Shown piece by piece: positions 23,383 through 32,064 of a DNA stretch of 64,000 bases. Source of the stretch: JABDGZ01 sp964483785 (GTDB lineage: Bacteria > Omnitrophota > Gorgyraeia > Zapsychrales > Fredricksoniimonadaceae). Under the pieces are notes generated by a model. It was given only the letters and a program-made list of their open reading frames with translations, ran no database searches and was not told the origin of the DNA. The translations under genes were made by a program, and so were the position numbers. Within the stretch, counting starts at the first letter, position 1, and the number at the start of each line of letters is the position of its first letter. The DNA is taken from the NCBI GenBank assembly GCA_964483785.1, contig CAZACW010000004.1:15932-79931 (forward strand), given 5' to 3'.

Positions 23383-24075
23383 GTAGAAAACCCCCACAAA
23401 AACAATTCCCAATTCATATAAGAGAAGCAGAGGCAGGGCCAGGACCATCATGGACACGATGTCCGGCGGGGCGAGCAAGGCCGCGACGACGAGGATGATC
23501 AGCACGGCGTGGCGCCTCATCTGGCGCAGGTATTCCGGCGAGGCGATGCCGATCTTGGCCAGAAAGGCCAGCACCAGAGGAAGCTCAAAGGCCGCACCGA
23601 AGGCCACGATCATGTGCCCCAAAAACCCGAGATAATTTTTGACCGTCACCATCGGCACCAGATACGCGGAAGAAAAACCCATCAAGAATCCGTAGGCCCT
23701 GGGCACGGCGATGAAATACGCGAACGCGGCGCCTGCCAAAAAAAACAAAAGGGAGAGCGGTGCAAAAACCACGACGAATTTTTTTTCGGAAGGCTTGAGG
23801 GCCGAGGCCACAAAGGCCCAGGCCTGGTAACAAATAAACGGCGAGGCCAAAAGCAGGGCCATGACCGTGCCCACCGTCATGTAGGTCGAAAACGCCTCCG
23901 TCGGCGCTGTAAACACCAGACGGCCGGCAGGCGCGATCAGCACCGGGATGAGCTTGCCGATATACCCCCAGCAAAAACAGAAGGCCAGAACAAAAGCGCC
24001 CGCGGACTTTAATGTCCGCGAGCGCAATTCTTCCATGTGCTTGAAAAAGGACTGGAATAAGGACTGAAACGTCAC
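23344..24075 (-). CDS. tatC: Sec-independent translocase subunit TatC
   Basis: TatC is the six-helix membrane receptor for twin-arginine signal peptides. The 243-residue sequence has the family start HMEELRSRTLKSAGAF, the block LVFTAPTEAFSTYMTVG, the ...FAYFIAVPRAYGFLMGF region, and six hydrophobic segments. The start is a GTG in a GTGA overlap with tatA (24072-24075). The last 11 or so residues (EWPVGRPRP) come from the tandem repeat and are probably non-native. Confidence 0.95.
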   Translation of the reverse strand: MTFQSLFQSFFKHMEELRSRTLKSAGAFVLAFCFCWGYIGKLIPVLIAPAGRLVFTAPTEAFSTYMTVGTVMALLLASPFICYQAWAFVASALKPSEKKFVVVFAPLSLLFFLAGAAFAYFIAVPRAYGFLMGFSSAYLVPMVTVKNYLGFLGHMIVAFGAAFELPLVLAFLAKIGIASPEYLRQMRRHAVLIILVVAALLAPPDIVSMMVLALPLLLLYELGIVFVGVFYDRREWPVGRPRP

Positions 24076-24245
24076 TTGGCGCCGGGTTCGACGGGCTTTT
24101 TGATTTCCTCTTCGGCCCCCTGCAGGTTCTTTTTGAATTCACGGATGGCGCGGCCCAGGGAAGCCCCCACTTCCGGCAGTTTCTGGGCGCCGAACAGAAG
24201 AATAAACACGGCCAAGATCAATATCAATTCAGGCAAACGTCCCAT
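24072..24245 (-). CDS. tatA: Sec-independent translocase subunit TatA/E
   Basis: This 57-residue protein has one membrane helix (ELILILAVFILLFGAQ), then the FG-x-KLPE hinge as FGAQKLPEVGASLGRAIREF, and a charged amphipathic tail. This is the canonical TatA/TatE layout. An AAAGGAGACC Shine-Dalgarno precedes the ATG at 24245. A possible promoter with -10 TATAAA lies at 24287-24292, but its -35 spacing is only 15 nt. It is co-transcribed with tatC. Confidence 0.93.
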   Translation of the reverse strand: MGRLPELILILAVFILLFGAQKLPEVGASLGRAIREFKKNLQGAEEEIKKPVEPGAK

Positions 24246-24320
24246 AAACGGTCTCCTTTGGGAATTTATGTTCTATTGGCTGGTATTTTATAAGGAATGG
24301 CGCCGGGCGACAAGGAAAAT

Positions 24321-26036
24321 TTATTTCTGGGCCTGCAGTTTTTTGACCTTGTCCTGCAAAGCATCGACTTGGTTTTGTAACCCATTGACCTGCGCTTTTA
24401 GCTCCTTGATGGACTGCAGAAGGACTGCGGAGAATTTACCGTAATCAATGCCCAGATATTCCTGCCCGTTGATCTTGTTGGAGGCCACCAATTCCGGATA
24501 AACCTTCTGCAGTTCCTGGGCAAGCAAGCCGATGCTTTTTTGGCCTGGCTTAAGTCCTATGTTACGGGACAACTGGTTCCATTCAAAGGACACGCCATGC
24601 AATTGGTTGATTTTGGACAATGTATCCGGCAATGAAACTATGTTCTGTTTTAAACGCATGTCCGAAGCGCCGGTGACGGTGCCTGAGGCCCAAATATTGC
24701 CCGTAACGCTCATGTTACCCGTCTGGTTATAGCTGCCGTTAACGATTAAATTGCTGTTGAGATTAAGGTTATTGAGAGTGTCAAATAAAGCTTGGCTGGC
24801 AGGGTTATTAGCGACACGAAAAACTATATCGTTTCCTGCCGGCCGGTTTAAATAAAGATGCTGGTCCGTAGGACTGCTCAAAATATTGTATTGGACGCAT
24901 CCAGCCGAGGTGGCGGTCTGCCCCAGCGTCAAGCCCACATAATTAGGACCGCAGCCCGCGGTCCCGATTTGGGCCACGCCTGTTCCCTCGCCTTTGACAG
25001 AGAGCGTATTGATGGGAGATGCATAGTCAATGCCTAAATTGCCGCTGCCATTGACATAAAGGCTGTTGGCCGGAGCATTCCAGGCCACGCCAAACTGAGA
25101 AGTAGCGCTGCCCATATCAAAAAAACCGAAATTATAACTCGCATCATAACCCAACACCATCTGCCGGCACCCTGCCGGACAGGTTGCCCCGGAAGTCCTG
25201 CCTATGGACACCTGCCCATTGACTGCGGCGGGGGCATTAAATGCGCCGACCTGGAGCATGTAGGCAGGGGCAGTTGCCCCGATGCCGACATTGCCGTTGG
25301 TGTCGATGCGCATGCGTTCTGTGGGCGTTCCGCCGGGCGATGAGTTCGTACTGGGCGAGGTTGAAAATGTCAGAAACCCGCCCCATCCCCCGGAATCAAC
25401 TCCGCTGATTTGGGCCATATTAAGGACATCATTATTGTTGGTAAAAAGAATGGAGCTTCCATTGCCGCCATTTCCGTTCACAGAATTTAATCTAAGCAAG
25501 TTCCCTAAAGTGGCGTTGCCGGTATCATGGGTGATTTCCAACGAAGCTTGGGGTGTTGTATTATTCCCAATGCCGACATTGTTTAAGTAGGTCCCGAAGA
25601 CCAATTGGGCCGCAGGATTGGTGCCAATGACAAAGGGTGATCCCGCAGGACCATTCAGGTTAAATACCCTAAATCCCGCATCAGCGGCATCTCCGTCCCA
25701 ATTTAAATAGACATTAAATATATTCCATTGGCCGGTCAAATCAAGGTTTCCCGTAGCACCGTCCATGAAAAACGTCCATGGGCTATCAAAATTATTTCCG
25801 ATGGTCAATGGAGTCCCCCAAGTGGCCGTGGGTGATTCCAGAACAGATGAACCTAAAACATCCAGCACGTCCGTCCCGACAAAGGTGCCGATGCCGACAT
25901 TATTGGAAGAAAGGTGATTGTAATTGCCGCTGGGGGCAGGGTAATACGTGGTGAGGGTGGTCGTTCCGGCATAGACCGCAAGAGCGCCAAGCATTAAAAA
26001 AGCCGCTGTGCTAAACAAAAGGCCAAGCTTTTTCAT
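24321..26036 (-). CDS. Secreted fibre-like protein with C-terminal S74 intramolecular chaperone
   Basis: This 571-residue protein has a signal peptide ending near VYAG, then TTTLTTYYPAPSGNYNHL. A long Asn/Gly/Thr-rich region (about 40-450) contains repeated NVGIGT-like and (M)RIDTNGNVGIG strands typical of trimeric beta fibres. The C-terminus is a peptidase S74 domain: SDMRLKQNIVSLPDTLSKI carries the Ser/Lys dyad for self-cleavage, with YLGIDYGKFSAVLLQSIKEL following. A coiled coil closes the protein. S74 domains trimerise the fibre and are then released. The fibre is probably cell-surface or an appendage. The ATG is 7 nt from a -10 box. Confidence 0.85.
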   Translation of the reverse strand: MKKLGLLFSTAAFLMLGALAVYAGTTTLTTYYPAPSGNYNHLSSNNVGIGTFVGTDVLDVLGSSVLESPTATWGTPLTIGNNFDSPWTFFMDGATGNLDLTGQWNIFNVYLNWDGDAADAGFRVFNLNGPAGSPFVIGTNPAAQLVFGTYLNNVGIGNNTTPQASLEITHDTGNATLGNLLRLNSVNGNGGNGSSILFTNNNDVLNMAQISGVDSGGWGGFLTFSTSPSTNSSPGGTPTERMRIDTNGNVGIGATAPAYMLQVGAFNAPAAVNGQVSIGRTSGATCPAGCRQMVLGYDASYNFGFFDMGSATSQFGVAWNAPANSLYVNGSGNLGIDYASPINTLSVKGEGTGVAQIGTAGCGPNYVGLTLGQTATSAGCVQYNILSSPTDQHLYLNRPAGNDIVFRVANNPASQALFDTLNNLNLNSNLIVNGSYNQTGNMSVTGNIWASGTVTGASDMRLKQNIVSLPDTLSKINQLHGVSFEWNQLSRNIGLKPGQKSIGLLAQELQKVYPELVASNKINGQEYLGIDYGKFSAVLLQSIKELKAQVNGLQNQVDALQDKVKKLQAQK

Positions 26037-26043
26037 CAATTCT

Positions 26044-26072
26044 AATATACCCTATTTAGAGGATTGAAGCAA
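26044..26072 (-). promoter_or_regulatory. Leaderless-type promoter of the S74 fibre gene
   Basis: On the minus strand, TTGCTT (26067-26072) and TATATT (26044-26049) are separated by 17 nt. Seven bases (AGAATTG) separate the -10 box from the ATG at 26034-26036. No Shine-Dalgarno is present, which matches a leaderless transcript. Confidence 0.65.
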
Positions 26073-26134
26073 GTAATCCCGGTTTTAATTAGGAAACCCT
26101 TTCAAGGCCGGTCAAAGAGCGTCACGGCGCTTTC

Positions 26135-26165
26135 TTGATTGCCATATCTTCTTTTCTCATATAAA
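26135..26165 (+). promoter_or_regulatory. Candidate near-leaderless promoter of the kinase pair
   Basis: A good -10 box TATAAA (26160-26165) lies 10 nt before the ATG at 26176. The -35 element is weaker: TTGATT at 26135-26140 gives a 19-nt spacer, or TTGCCA at 26139-26144 gives 15. There is no Shine-Dalgarno. Confidence 0.4.
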
Positions 26166-26175
26166 CTTAGCTCTT

Positions 26176-27219
26176 ATGACCCCAACTCTTTTCAGGCCTT
26201 TGGCCCGCTTAAATGCCGATAATCTGTATTTTGACCAGAGGAAATTTGACCCTACCCATCAAGAAATCACCAAGGTCTGCGCTTTCTTCGGATTGGGTAG
26301 ACTCCAAGGGTTTGAAAAGGAGAAAAACATCGCGTTTTCCCATTCCAATTTCATTGTTTTTGCCCAAACATCTAAAGGCTGCTTTGCCCTCAAATTTTAT
26401 CCGCCGTATGCGCTTCAATCCATCAAAACAGAATGGGTCATCAACCAAATCCTCATCAGACAGAGTTTCCCCACCCCAGCCATGTACTCAAACCCGGGGA
26501 AGGGCCCTTGCATTGCGTGCCATGGCCGGCTGGCCGCCTGTTATTCCTATATAAAGGGACAACCCGCCTGGCAAATTTTAAACAAACGGGGTCTTTTCCC
26601 TAATATAATCGGAATACTCTTTGTTCTAAAGAATCTCTTGTCCCGCCATGCCGCCAAAATCCCTTTACCATTCTCAAAGGACCTGGCCTTGACGATCAGC
26701 GATTTGACCCGGGAATCTAAGGATCTTATGCCTTATGATCATCAAGAACTGGTTCAATCCATCTTGATCAACAGTTTGAAAAGCTTTCGCCAAAACCGGG
26801 GTTCGTTCATCTGCCAAGGGCTCCATAATAATGCTTCATTATCCAATTTCATCCTTAACGCCAAAGGCCTTTATGCCTTGGACCTGGCCCACGTCCAAGA
26901 AGACTATAGAGGCAAGGACCTTGTCTCTTTATGCGTTTCCTGTCTGTTCTTTGGACTTTCCCAAGGGGCCATCAGGACCATCGTCAAACAATACTTCCTC
27001 ATCCATGGCCTAAAGCCGGAATATCATACGGTATTTCAAACGCTTTTCGATGTGGATTTGATTAAGGAATATTTAAAAAATGTCCGGCGCGAAAAGGCCG
27101 TGGATGGCCAACAAGCATCGCAATATATCCGCCAATACCGCTTGGCACTCGCCCAACGAAAAAAATCGATCACCGGCCTATGGAAGAAATCCAGCAGATC
27201 TGCCGCTTTTTTGATTTAG
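26176..27219 (+). CDS. APH/CotS-like phosphotransferase fold protein, possibly a pseudokinase (copy 1)
   Basis: This 347-residue protein has the layout of aminoglycoside-phosphotransferase-like kinases. It contains a nucleotide-lobe Lys in CFALKFYPPYALQ, FPTPAM, and the catalytic-loop region GLHNNASLSNFILN followed by LYALDLAHVQEDYRGKDL. The loop usually reads HGDxxxxN and here reads HNNxxxxN, so the catalytic Asp is missing. The metal-binding Asp (DLAHV) remains. It overlaps the next gene by 40 nt; the two are paralogs. Such kinases often act on sugars in envelope glycan clusters, but activity here is doubtful. Confidence 0.65.
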   Translation: MTPTLFRPLARLNADNLYFDQRKFDPTHQEITKVCAFFGLGRLQGFEKEKNIAFSHSNFIVFAQTSKGCFALKFYPPYALQSIKTEWVINQILIRQSFPTPAMYSNPGKGPCIACHGRLAACYSYIKGQPAWQILNKRGLFPNIIGILFVLKNLLSRHAAKIPLPFSKDLALTISDLTRESKDLMPYDHQELVQSILINSLKSFRQNRGSFICQGLHNNASLSNFILNAKGLYALDLAHVQEDYRGKDLVSLCVSCLFFGLSQGAIRTIVKQYFLIHGLKPEYHTVFQTLFDVDLIKEYLKNVRREKAVDGQQASQYIRQYRLALAQRKKSITGLWKKSSRSAAFLI

Positions 27220-28127
27220 GCAGGCCCTTGCATTTTGAAAACAAAATGAGCGGGCTTCCCCATGCCCATGGCCTGGGCCTGGCCAAGACTTCCAAGGGAA
27301 AATTTGTCATTAAATGTTATCCGGCTTATGCGGCCCAAAGAATCAGCTTGGAATACGCCATCAACCGCATCTTGACCCAACGCCGTTTCCCGACTCCGGC
27401 CATGCATGCGGGCCCGCCGCATCGTCCATTTTGCAGGATCAGCCACCAGCTCTTTTGCTGCTACGATTTTATCGACGGTGACCATGCCTGGCAAAGCATC
27501 CAAAGCAGGGACACCTTCCGCCAGATCAATGGCAACTTGATCGGCATCAAAAACACCCTTGCTCCGCTTAAAGGACGCCTGCCTTTTTTAAGGCAGGAAA
27601 GCCTGGCGGCCAAGATCAAGGACCTGTCCCAAAAATCTAAAATCTTAAAAACCTATGACCACAAAAATTTGATCGAAGGCCACTTGAAAAACATATGCCG
27701 CGCCTTTGAAAGTCAGCGCCGCGCCTTTGCCCGGCAATGGCTGCACAATTGCGCCACCCTGACCAATTTTCTAAAATTCAAAAGCAAAATCTATGTGATT
27801 GATCTGGAACACGTACGTGAGGATTATGTTCTGGCGGACCTGGCCAGCCTTGTTTTGTCCTGCCTGTCGGTGGATGTCAAAAAAGATGTTCCGCTGTTCA
27901 CCATCCAGGCCGTGATCAAAGACCATTATGCCCAGCTGCGGCCGTCTGAAGAAGACCTGGCCGTTGTTCGTGCCCTCTTTTTGCTTGGCCTGGTCAAGGA
28001 ATATCTGCATTACATCCGGGCATGCCGATTGCCTGGTCCTGCTTCACAACAGTTGAGTTTAAAACAAGCCCGCGCCTTCCATCTTTTGGCTGACTCCAAA
28101 GCCCTGACGAAATTATGGCTGCCTTGA
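27180..28127 (+). CDS. APH/CotS-like phosphotransferase fold protein, possibly a pseudokinase (copy 2)
   Basis: This 315-residue paralog of the preceding gene shares KFVIKCYPAYAAQRISLEYA, FPTPAM and the loop WLHNCATLTNFLKFKS...VIDLEHVREDY. The HGD motif is HNC here, again without the catalytic Asp, while DLEHV keeps the second acidic residue. The start lies inside the end of copy 1 (40-nt overlap), so translation is probably coupled. The 3' end overlaps the convergent asparagine-synthase-like gene by 15 nt. Confidence 0.65.
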   Translation: MEEIQQICRFFDLGRPLHFENKMSGLPHAHGLGLAKTSKGKFVIKCYPAYAAQRISLEYAINRILTQRRFPTPAMHAGPPHRPFCRISHQLFCCYDFIDGDHAWQSIQSRDTFRQINGNLIGIKNTLAPLKGRLPFLRQESLAAKIKDLSQKSKILKTYDHKNLIEGHLKNICRAFESQRRAFARQWLHNCATLTNFLKFKSKIYVIDLEHVREDYVLADLASLVLSCLSVDVKKDVPLFTIQAVIKDHYAQLRPSEEDLAVVRALFLLGLVKEYLHYIRACRLPGPASQQLSLKQARAFHLLADSKALTKLWLP

Positions 28128-28937
28128 TTGTTCTGACCAAATGCCCTGCACAATCCGGCGTAATTTTTGATCATCAGAACATGAGTCATTGTCATCGGCC
28201 GTCGCCGCCGAAGGCTTGGCCCTGTGACCATACGTCTTGATCAAGAGTTTCCTTACGACGGCAGGGACCTGCAGTTCACGGGGCGCGCCGCGCAAAGGAA
28301 AAAATTGCCCTGCTGACAGGGAACGCAGCGATGATTTGCCTATTTTTAGTTCATCAGGCATGGAAAGGGAAAGGGCAATCATTTCCTTGGTTAAAAAGGG
28401 AAAGACAAATTCCAATCCGTGGGCCTGGGCCGCCTGATGATGGGCCTCTTCATCAAGCTTGGTCCTTGCCAGGCGCGCTTCAAGGCCTCCGGGATAAGGC
28501 TTTAACGCATCATCCCCAAACCATTGGTCCGCCCCCATGCCGGAGATGAACACATCCCCGGCGATTTTGCGATCATATTTTTTTAAAGCCGCGTACACCA
28601 CCGCCAAATCAAGATCCAGCAAAGGTTCCAGCGTCATACGCGCGACGGTCTCAAAGGCAGATAAAAATTCAGCGGTCTTGACATGAAGGATATGATGCTG
28701 CAGTCCCGCTTCCCTGGCTGTCAAGGAAGCGCCGGCCACGGTCAACGGGTTAAAATCTTCAAATTGGACGGTCACAGCCGCAACCTTGGCCCCTTGCCGC
28801 CGGGCCAAGGAAGCCATCAACAGCGAATCAAAACCGCCGCTGAACATCACCGCCCTGGGCCGGCCTTTGATATCACCCAAGGCATGTTCAAGGGCCTGTT
28901 GGAGCTGATCAGAAACTTGTTCAATGGGCGCGGGCAT
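28113..28937 (-). CDS. Stand-alone asparagine-synthase-like ATP pyrophosphatase
   Basis: This 274-residue protein is made only of the synthetase domain of asparagine synthase. The PP-loop SGGFDS is at residues 33-38, and the second signature ISGMGADQWFGDDA at 131-144. The N-terminal glutaminase with its catalytic Cys1 is absent. Such enzymes adenylate a carboxylate and transfer ammonia or another amine (asparagine synthase, beta-lactam synthetase, or lasso cyclase without GATase). The substrate is unknown. It lies 9 nt after a SPASM radical SAM gene and ends the minus-strand array. Confidence 0.75.
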   Translation of the reverse strand: MPAPIEQVSDQLQQALEHALGDIKGRPRAVMFSGGFDSLLMASLARRQGAKVAAVTVQFEDFNPLTVAGASLTAREAGLQHHILHVKTAEFLSAFETVARMTLEPLLDLDLAVVYAALKKYDRKIAGDVFISGMGADQWFGDDALKPYPGGLEARLARTKLDEEAHHQAAQAHGLEFVFPFLTKEMIALSLSMPDELKIGKSSLRSLSAGQFFPLRGAPRELQVPAVVRKLLIKTYGHRAKPSAATADDNDSCSDDQKLRRIVQGIWSEQSRQP

Positions 28938-28946
28938 GGGGGCAGA

Positions 28947-29924
28947 TCAGGCGTTTCTCACCCTTTGATAGGCTTCCATCTGCCCGGCGATCTCACGGTT
29001 TCGCCAGGCCACGCGGCAATTGATGCAGTGATGGTAAGTTCTAAAAGGTTCGCCGCCGTTTAAGGCCAACGCGCGGGCCTGTGTATAGCTTGCAGATTCC
29101 CAAACTGCCTTGAAGCCGGATTCATACGCGTTGCCGACCTTCACCGCCTGCATGAAACAGCAGACATTCACGTCCCCGTTGAATTTGATGGCGCTGTTAA
29201 ACCAGCCGTGAAAACACGGGGGCCACTCGCCGCTGATCTCGGCTTTGTCCTGGTGCTGCTGCAGCTGTATGTGCCGGTTTTGCTCGCTCACTTCCAAGAC
29301 CCTTTTTTGCACCACATTGGCGCCAATTTTACGGACCAGGTTTTCTGTTTTCAAAAGGTTCTGCGCGTTTAACCGCGTCATCACCAAAAGCACCTCAATG
29401 CAAAAATTCGGATTGTACAAGCTCCGCAGCCTGGCCAGTTCCCTGATATTTTTGATCACCTTGACAAAGAGGTCCTTGCCCATCAAGGCGCGGTAGGATT
29501 CCCGGTCCGCCTCTCCCATATTGATCACGATATGGTCGGCCCGTAAGATGTCGCGGCAGCGCTCGATGGGAAAGGTCCCGTTGGAAATCAGATTGATGGA
29601 AAAATCCGGCTCCAGATGCCGGAGCATATCATAAAACCGCGGGTGCAGGGTGGGCTCGCCCTGGCCGGAAAGGTAGATGGTATCCACCTGAAGCTCCTTG
29701 CATTCCAGGCTTAGCCTTTCAAATAATTCATAAGGCATGAAATTTTCGCCGCTTTTGACATGGGTGCTGCCCGGGCCGTGATAATAGCAGTACTGACAGG
29801 TCAGATTGCACAGCTCCGTGATATGAAACTGCACCATGGCAGGGCCGATCAGGGGACGGCCGGACTCGACGCCTTTTAACCGCAGCAATAATCTGCGCTT
29901 CTGCTCCCGATGGTTTAAGATCAC
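28947..29924 (-). CDS. SPASM-type radical SAM protein A
   Basis: This 325-residue radical SAM enzyme has C39-x3-C43-x2-C46 (CNLTCQYC). The C-terminal SPASM/Twitch half is CFHGWFNSAIKFNGDVNVCC, GN, WES, then HCINCR, which probably binds one or two auxiliary clusters. The start is a GTG in a GTGA overlap with the previous gene, and this aligns VILNHREQKRRLLLRLK with the paralog. It is about 50% identical to protein B next door. It likely oxidises a peptide or sugar-linked substrate, but the product is unknown. Confidence 0.82.
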   Translation of the reverse strand: MILNHREQKRRLLLRLKGVESGRPLIGPAMVQFHITELCNLTCQYCYYHGPGSTHVKSGENFMPYELFERLSLECKELQVDTIYLSGQGEPTLHPRFYDMLRHLEPDFSINLISNGTFPIERCRDILRADHIVINMGEADRESYRALMGKDLFVKVIKNIRELARLRSLYNPNFCIEVLLVMTRLNAQNLLKTENLVRKIGANVVQKRVLEVSEQNRHIQLQQHQDKAEISGEWPPCFHGWFNSAIKFNGDVNVCCFMQAVKVGNAYESGFKAVWESASYTQARALALNGGEPFRTYHHCINCRVAWRNREIAGQMEAYQRVRNA

Positions 29925-30916
29925 TTGACAGCCCCCAGAGCTGATCGTCTTAATCGTTGATAATTCTGCAGATGCCCGGCAATCTCTTGGTTGCGGCCGG
30001 CCGCGCGGCAATTGATGCAGTCATGGTCTTTTCTGAAAGTCGGCCCGCCCAGCAGGGCACCGCTGCGGGCATCGGCATAGGCCTTGGACTCCCAGATTTC
30101 CTTAAACGGCTTCTCAAAGACATTGCCGATGGTCAAGCTTTGCATATAACAGCAGACATTGACCCCGCCGTCCAATTTAATGGCGCTGTAAAACCAGCCG
30201 TGATAACAAGGCGGCCACTCGCCGTCAATTTCTGTATGCTCTGCTTGGCCTTTGAGCATAAGATTACGGTTGTGCGATGCGGGCTCAAAGGTCTTTTTCT
30301 GCACCACATCAGCGCCGAGCCGCAGGACCAGGCGCTCGGTCCTTAATAGATGCTCATCATTGAGATTGGTCATGATAAAAACCACTTCAATCTTAAAGTC
30401 AGGATTGTACAGGGGCCGCAGTCTGGCCAGTTCCTTGATGTTCCTGATCACCCGTCCAAAAAGGTCCTTGCCCTGCAAGGCGCGGTAGCTGTCCCTGTCC
30501 GCGGCGCCTAAATTGATGATGATGCGGTCCGCCCGCAGCACATCGCGGCAGCGCTCCAAGGGAAAGGTGGCGTTGGTAAAAATCGTGACCGCAAAATCAT
30601 GCTCCAGGCGTTTGAGCATGTCATAAAATCGGGGATGAAGGGACGGATCGCCTGTGCCGGAGAGATTGACCGTATCCACCTGCAAATCCGCGCAGTCCCG
30701 GGCCAATTGCTCAAAAAGCTCGAAAGACATATGGTTTTTTCCCGACGGGCGCAAGGGGCTTCCTGGGGAATAGTACCAACAGTACGGGCAGGCCAGATTG
30801 CAAAGGTCGGTGATCCTCAGATGCACCGTGGCCGGACCGATCAAGGCGCGCTGTTCTTCGATGCTTTTCAGACGCAAAAGCAGCCTGCGTTTTTGTTCCC
30901 GGGGCTCAAGGATCAT
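29921..30916 (-). CDS. SPASM-type radical SAM protein B
   Basis: This 331-residue paralog of protein A has identical motif spacing: C39-x3-C43-x2-C46 as CNLACPYC, then YYSPGSP. The SPASM region is CYHGWFYSAIKLDGGVNVCC...WES...HDCINCR. The start shares an ATGA overlap with the upstream radical SAM gene (30913-30916), and the end shares GTGA with A. Tandem duplication is evident. An S-adenosylmethionine GG(E/D) motif is seen as LSGTGDPSLHP. Confidence 0.83.
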   Translation of the reverse strand: MILEPREQKRRLLLRLKSIEEQRALIGPATVHLRITDLCNLACPYCWYYSPGSPLRPSGKNHMSFELFEQLARDCADLQVDTVNLSGTGDPSLHPRFYDMLKRLEHDFAVTIFTNATFPLERCRDVLRADRIIINLGAADRDSYRALQGKDLFGRVIRNIKELARLRPLYNPDFKIEVVFIMTNLNDEHLLRTERLVLRLGADVVQKKTFEPASHNRNLMLKGQAEHTEIDGEWPPCYHGWFYSAIKLDGGVNVCCYMQSLTIGNVFEKPFKEIWESKAYADARSGALLGGPTFRKDHDCINCRAAGRNQEIAGHLQNYQRLRRSALGAVK

Positions 30917-32064
30917 AAGGGGTCATGGGCGGCCAGCCGCAATTTTTCGTTTAATTTTTTGTTGATCGGCACATAACTGCAATGGCGGCATTCACGCCAT
31001 TTGGATGAACAGGCATGGATCCCGGCAGATGCTTCGCGAAGCGTATCATGCAAAAAATCATTGTCGAACCAGATGTCCTTATACCGGCGCTCATTGACAT
31101 TGCCGGCCACACAAACGCCCACCCCGTCGCAGGGGGCCACCACCTGGCCGTTCTCATCGATATAGCTGTAAAACCAGCCCACCTGGCAGTTGACCTTCAC
31201 TCCCGCGGTCGCATCATAGACAAGCAAGCGGTCATTGTTGGTTTTCGTAGGCGTCATGGTATGGACATTGTCATTGTAATGGCCGTTGACGATAATGTTC
31301 TTTAAGTTTTCCAAATTATGGACAAAAGAATACCCTGCGCCCAGGGCCTCTTCCACCATGACTTTTAATGCGCTCAAATGTTCCTCGGAAAAAACTAAAT
31401 CCTTCATCTCTTCGGTGGCTTTAAAAAAACGGATGTAGACCTGGTCCACCCCCCTGTCCTGGGCCAAATCAAGAAAGGCCGGCATTTCCTTGTAGTTATG
31501 GTCATAAACAATGAAGGTCAAAACGATTTCCGGCTTGCCGTATTTACGGCGGGCAGCGAGGAGCCGGTCCAAATGCTTCAATAAATTCGCTAAAGAGCCG
31601 CTGGTCTTGCCGTGCACCCGGCGGTAGGAAATTTCATTCATGGCCGAGAGATTCACGATCAGGCGGTCCGCCAGGCAAAGATAACGCAGATGCTTGCCGT
31701 CAAAATCCAGGTGGCTGTAGGCCCGCAGGCGCATTCCCAATTCCTTGACCTTACGGAAGGCCTGCTCGGCAAAGGGGTAAAGGACGATTTCGCCCCCCTC
31801 CAGGTTGATCTCATTGACCCCGATCTCATGGCAATCTTCAAGGACGCCTTCCAGCACCTGATAATCCAGCATCACGCGCTTCGGGGGGTTGGATATCAGC
31901 GGCGAAAAATACCAGCAGAACGCGCATTTGCGGTCGCAAGCCTGGATGGCATGGATATTGACCGACTGCGGGCCGATGAGGGGCCTGCCCAGCAGGGCGC
32001 TTTTGGCCCTTAATTTGTCCTTCACGGCAGGAGACAATGATTTTAAGGATTCTGTATTGAGCAT
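30913..32064 (-). CDS. SPASM-type radical SAM protein C
   Basis: This 383-residue radical SAM protein has C43-x3-C47-x2-C50 (CDRKCAFC) preceded by SVNIHAIQA, and a GGE-like motif NLEGGEIVLYPFAE. The C-terminal SPASM cysteines are CQVGWFYSYIDENGQVVAPC, GVCVAGN, and CRHCSYVPINKK. It shares the GPxxVxIxA layout of A and B but is more divergent. Its start overlaps the deacetylase gene by 22 nt. The substrate is unknown. Confidence 0.82.
   Translation of the reverse strand: MLNTESLKSLSPAVKDKLRAKSALLGRPLIGPQSVNIHAIQACDRKCAFCWYFSPLISNPPKRVMLDYQVLEGVLEDCHEIGVNEINLEGGEIVLYPFAEQAFRKVKELGMRLRAYSHLDFDGKHLRYLCLADRLIVNLSAMNEISYRRVHGKTSGSLANLLKHLDRLLAARRKYGKPEIVLTFIVYDHNYKEMPAFLDLAQDRGVDQVYIRFFKATEEMKDLVFSEEHLSALKVMVEEALGAGYSFVHNLENLKNIIVNGHYNDNVHTMTPTKTNNDRLLVYDATAGVKVNCQVGWFYSYIDENGQVVAPCDGVGVCVAGNVNERRYKDIWFDNDFLHDTLREASAGIHACSSKWRECRHCSYVPINKKLNEKLRLAAHDPL

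Noticed and set aside
28113..28937. Lasso-peptide cyclase assignment
   Set aside because: No lasso precursor, B1/B2 protein or transporter is nearby, and the sequence alone fits the broader asparagine-synthase superfamily equally well.
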